15,310 bases of DNA. Source: Sulfurovum sp. GTDB lineage: Bacteria; Campylobacterota; Campylobacteria; Campylobacterales; Sulfurovaceae. The stretch lies in the NCBI GenBank assembly GCA_015493425.1, contig WGDG01000067.1, positions 1-15,310 on the forward strand, written 5' to 3'. The translations under genes and the position numbers were made by a program. This document shows, one piece after another, positions 12,597-15,310 of this stretch. Below the pieces are notes generated by a model. That model did not search any database. It was not told where the DNA came from and was given only the letters and a program-made list of their open reading frames with translations. The stretch's first letter is position 1, and each line of letters opens with the position of its first letter.

Positions 12597-15170
12597 ATGA
12601 GTATCTTAGAGAAATTGACTAACCAAATGCAGGAAACGATTGAATCGGGAGTTTCACTCGCATTGCACAATAAAAACCAGGAAGTTGAGCCCATTCACCT
12701 GGTTTGGGCACTGCTGACCAACAGCAACTCCATCCTGAACCAGGCACTCAATAAAATGAATGCCGAAAAGGCAGCCATTGAGCTGGAGGCAAAAAGTGTT
12801 GCTTCCAAGCTGCCGACAGTCTCTACCGTAACCAAAGAGACCATCAAGCTTGGACAAAACCTTGTACGTTCCCTCCAGAACGCCGAGGGGGTCATGGCGG
12901 CAAACGGTGACCAGTACCTTGCAGTCGACACATGGCTGATGGCGAATATCAATGAAAGCTACATCAAAGATGTCATCGGCAAATATGTTGACATTACCGA
13001 GTTCAAGAAAACACTTGAGTCTATCAGAGGCGGCAAAACCATCGATTCACAGACTGCCGATGAAACACTCGAAGCACTCGGGCAGTACGGTATCGATCTG
13101 ACACAAAAAGCGATTGACGGTGAACTCGACCCGGTCATCGGGCGTGACGAAGAGGTACAGCGTGTGATGCAGATCCTCATTCGTAAGACCAAGAACAACC
13201 CGATCCTTATCGGTGAGCCTGGAACCGGTAAAACGGCTATTGTCGAAGGGCTGGCACAGCGTATCGTCAACAAAGAGGTACCGCTGAGCCTGCAGCACAT
13301 GCGTGTCATTTCACTTGACATGAGCCGCCTGATCGCGGGTGCAAAGTACCGCGGGGAATTCGAAGACAGACTTAAAGCAGTTGTTGATGAAGTCAAAGAA
13401 GCAGCCAATATCATTCTCTTCATCGATGAGATCCACACCATTGTCGGTGCGGGAGCGAGTGAGGGAAGCATGGATGCTGCGAACATTCTGAAGCCTGCAC
13501 TGGCACGTGGAGAGCTGCATACCATCGGTGCGACTACGCTCAAAGAGTACAGAAAGTACTTTGAAAAAGATGCTGCGCTGCAAAGACGTTTCCAGCCGGT
13601 AAAAGTGGATGAGCCAAGCATCAATGAAGCGCTGCAGATCCTCAGAGGAATCAAAGAACGACTGGAGACACACCACAATGTGATGATCACCGATGGGGCA
13701 CTGGTGGCGGCGGCGAAACTCTCTGACCGCTACATTACCGACAGATTCCTGCCGGACAAAGCGATCGACCTTATTGACGAGGCCGCAGCAGAGCTGAAGA
13801 TGCAGATTGAGAGTGAGCCGACAGAGCTTGCCCGCGTCAAGCGCGAGATATCTACACTTCAGGTAGAGAGAGAAGCGCTCAAGATGGAAGAGAGTGAAAA
13901 GAACAAAGCGCGTCTTGAAGAGATCGAAAAAGAGCTTGCAGACCTTGAAGAGAAACGTGTAGAACTGCAGAACCGTTTCGAGAACGAGAAGCGTGTCTTC
14001 AGCGAGATTGCGGAGATCAAGCAAGCCATTGAGTCGCTCAAGCATGAAGCAGAAACTGCAAAACGTCAGGGTGACTTCAACAAAGCTGCCGAGATCGAGT
14101 ATGGTCAGATTCCAGCCAAGGAAGCAGAGCTCAAAGCCCTTGAAGAGAAATGGGATGCAATGCAGAAAGAGGGTACGCTGCTGAAGAATTCGGTAGACGA
14201 AGAGATGATCGCAAGCATTATCAGCCGCTGGACAGGTATTCCGGTTAACAAGATGCTGCAGAGTGAAAAAGACAAAATCCTGCACATCGAAGATGTCCTC
14301 AAAGAGGAGGTCGTCGGTCAGGAAGAGGCGCTTAAAGCTGTTGCACGTGCGATCAAGCGTAACAAAGCAGGTCTGAGCGATACCAACAGACCGATCGGAA
14401 GCTTCATGTTCCTTGGACCAACCGGTGTCGGTAAGACACAGGTTGCCAAAACACTGGCGAAGTTCCTCTTCGACAGTGAGAAGTCACTCATCCGTATTGA
14501 TATGAGTGAATATATGGAGAAACACGCCGCGAGCAGACTGGTTGGTGCGCCTCCGGGATATGTCGGGTACGATGAGGGCGGCCAGCTGACCGAAGCGGTC
14601 AGAAGAAAGCCATACTCTGTCGTACTCTTCGATGAGATCGAAAAGGCGCATCCGGATGTATTCAACACGCTGCTTCAGGTGCTTGATGACGGACGTCTGA
14701 CAGACAACAAAGGGGTGACGGTGGACTTTAAGAACACCATTATCATTATGACCTCGAACATTGCGTCAGACAAGATCATGGAGTTCAAAGATCCTGAAGA
14801 CAGACGCAAAGCGGTCAATGACGAGTTGAAACTCCACTTCAAACCGGAGTTCCTCAACCGTCTGGATGACATTGTGATCTTCAATCCGCTCGATCTGGAT
14901 GCGATCACCAACATTGTCGATATCCTCTTTAGAGGTATCCAGCAGAAGCTTGCGGAGCGTGATATCACCATTACGCTTACACCGGCTGCAAAAGCTTACA
15001 TCGCCGAGGCAGGGTTCGATCCTGTCTATGGTGCAAGACCGCTTAAAAGAGCACTCTACGAAGTGGTCGAGGACAGACTCGCAGAGCTTATCCTCGAGGA
15101 CAAAGTCGTTGAGGGCAGCAGCGTCGAGTTCGACGTCCAAAACGGCGAGATCGTCGTCAACATCTCCTAA
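12597..15170 (+). CDS. clpB: ATP-dependent chaperone ClpB (Hsp100 disaggregase)
   Basis: Hexameric AAA+ unfoldase that, with DnaK, pulls polypeptides out of aggregates in the cytoplasm. The N-terminal Clp repeat domain covers about residues 1-145. NBD1 has Walker A GEPGTGKT (206-213) and Walker B ILFIDE (273-278). The coiled-coil middle domain, which marks ClpB against ClpA and ClpC, spans about 395-525 and includes RQGDFNKAAEIEYG. NBD2 has Walker A GPTGVGKT (607-614) and Walker B VVLFDE (675-680). The length of 857 is standard. There is no GTG/ATG with a ribosome site near codon 149, so the short form known from E. coli is not evident. It is transcribed from its own strong promoter, divergent from ctpA, and ends at an intrinsic terminator. 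Confidence 0.97.
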   Translation: MSILEKLTNQMQETIESGVSLALHNKNQEVEPIHLVWALLTNSNSILNQALNKMNAEKAAIELEAKSVASKLPTVSTVTKETIKLGQNLVRSLQNAEGVMAANGDQYLAVDTWLMANINESYIKDVIGKYVDITEFKKTLESIRGGKTIDSQTADETLEALGQYGIDLTQKAIDGELDPVIGRDEEVQRVMQILIRKTKNNPILIGEPGTGKTAIVEGLAQRIVNKEVPLSLQHMRVISLDMSRLIAGAKYRGEFEDRLKAVVDEVKEAANIILFIDEIHTIVGAGASEGSMDAANILKPALARGELHTIGATTLKEYRKYFEKDAALQRRFQPVKVDEPSINEALQILRGIKERLETHHNVMITDGALVAAAKLSDRYITDRFLPDKAIDLIDEAAAELKMQIESEPTELARVKREISTLQVEREALKMEESEKNKARLEEIEKELADLEEKRVELQNRFENEKRVFSEIAEIKQAIESLKHEAETAKRQGDFNKAAEIEYGQIPAKEAELKALEEKWDAMQKEGTLLKNSVDEEMIASIISRWTGIPVNKMLQSEKDKILHIEDVLKEEVVGQEEALKAVARAIKRNKAGLSDTNRPIGSFMFLGPTGVGKTQVAKTLAKFLFDSEKSLIRIDMSEYMEKHAASRLVGAPPGYVGYDEGGQLTEAVRRKPYSVVLFDEIEKAHPDVFNTLLQVLDDGRLTDNKGVTVDFKNTIIIMTSNIASDKIMEFKDPEDRRKAVNDELKLHFKPEFLNRLDDIVIFNPLDLDAITNIVDILFRGIQQKLAERDITITLTPAAKAYIAEAGFDPVYGARPLKRALYEVVEDRLAELILEDKVVEGSSVEFDVQNGEIVVNIS

Positions 15171-15205
15171 GGAAGTAGAACCCGTTCGGGTTCTTTCCTT
15201 TCTTC
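15171..15205 (+). terminator. Intrinsic terminator after clpB
   Basis: Immediately after the stop codon, perfect 7-bp arms AGAACCC (15177-15183) and GGGTTCT (15188-15194) enclose a GTTC loop. GGAA (15171-15174) and TTCC (15195-15198) can extend the stem past a 2-nt bulge. A T-rich tract follows. Confidence 0.85.
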
Positions 15206-15310
15206 TCTATTTCCCTCTGTATCATTTTTAATCAAAGTTATAATCCAGACAAATAAATATGCACAACATTGATTATTTTTTAATCATAATCATGTTAATA
15301 CTTTTGACAT
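15206..15310. other. AT-rich intergenic DNA at the right edge, no gene seen
   Basis: No credible coding frame is present. TATAAT occurs at 15239-15244 without a matching -35, and TTGACA at 15304-15309 could be the -35 of a promoter cut by the window edge. A GATTAT...ATAATC inverted repeat (15271-15276 and 15286-15291) is AT-rich and of unknown role. Confidence 0.4.

Noticed and set aside
12935..13060. Internal start for a short ClpB form as in E. coli
   Set aside because: No in-frame ATG or GTG with a ribosome site near codon 149. Met 115 is the nearest Met and lacks one.
13311..14285. 324-aa minus-strand open frame inside clpB
   Set aside because: Antisense shadow of a canonical clpB; Phe/Leu/Cys-rich with no domain.
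15271..15300. Fur-box-like AATCATAATCATG sequence near the right edge
   Set aside because: AT-rich, matches only loosely, and the gene it would regulate lies outside the window.

Overview
The window reads as a piece of a Campylobacterota (epsilonproteobacterial) chromosome, most like the Sulfurovum/Sulfurimonas side of the phylum. The main reason is the right half. The order clpB (divergent) - ctpA - purC - purS - purQ - periplasmic/membrane protein - plsC is, from memory, also the order around clpB and the ctpA-like protease gene in Campylobacter jejuni. The protein sequences also have the look of that phylum. This is a recalled comparison, not a search result.

Left block, + strand (1-7266). 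After the last 58 codons of an upstream gene (possibly a Na+/H+ antiporter) comes a tight gene string for a complete pyruvate dehydrogenase complex and its lipoylation: pdhA (E1 alpha), pdhB (E1 beta), E2, lpd (E3), lipB and lipA. Neighbours overlap by 1-20 nt or are 3 nt apart, so they are almost certainly one operon. A 6-phosphofructokinase gene follows 51 nt later. Glycolytic flux, pyruvate oxidation to acetyl-CoA and the octanoyl-transfer and sulfur-insertion steps that build the lipoyl cofactor are thus encoded side by side.

Middle block, - strand (12326 down to 7275). ctpA, purC, purS, purQ, a two-TM periplasmic SH3-like protein, plsC and an 86-codon unknown gene form one likely operon. 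Junctions are 1-nt TAATG or TGATG overlaps, gaps of 1-34 nt, or a 23-nt overlap. It mixes periplasmic proteolysis, purine synthesis (the FGAM synthetase subunits PurS and PurQ, and SAICAR synthetase) and phospholipid acyl transfer. Its last gene runs head-on into pfkA with only 8 nt between the stops.

Right block (12327-15310). A 270-nt divergent regulatory region carries a near-perfect sigma70 promoter for clpB, with an overlapping sequence that resembles an HspR (HAIR) operator, plus two palindromes. The ClpB disaggregase gene ends at a good intrinsic terminator, followed by about 110 nt of AT-rich DNA with no gene.

The most unusual structure is inside the E2 gene. Its first interdomain linker is encoded by DNA that looks like dispersed intergenic repeat material: three 39-nt degenerate repeats, a palindromic-element-like unit with two hairpins, and a CATC/ATCC stretch, all read in frame. 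Downstream of it the protein appears to carry two tandem, degenerate peripheral-subunit-binding domains. No tRNA, rRNA, CRISPR array, insertion sequence or defence system was seen.
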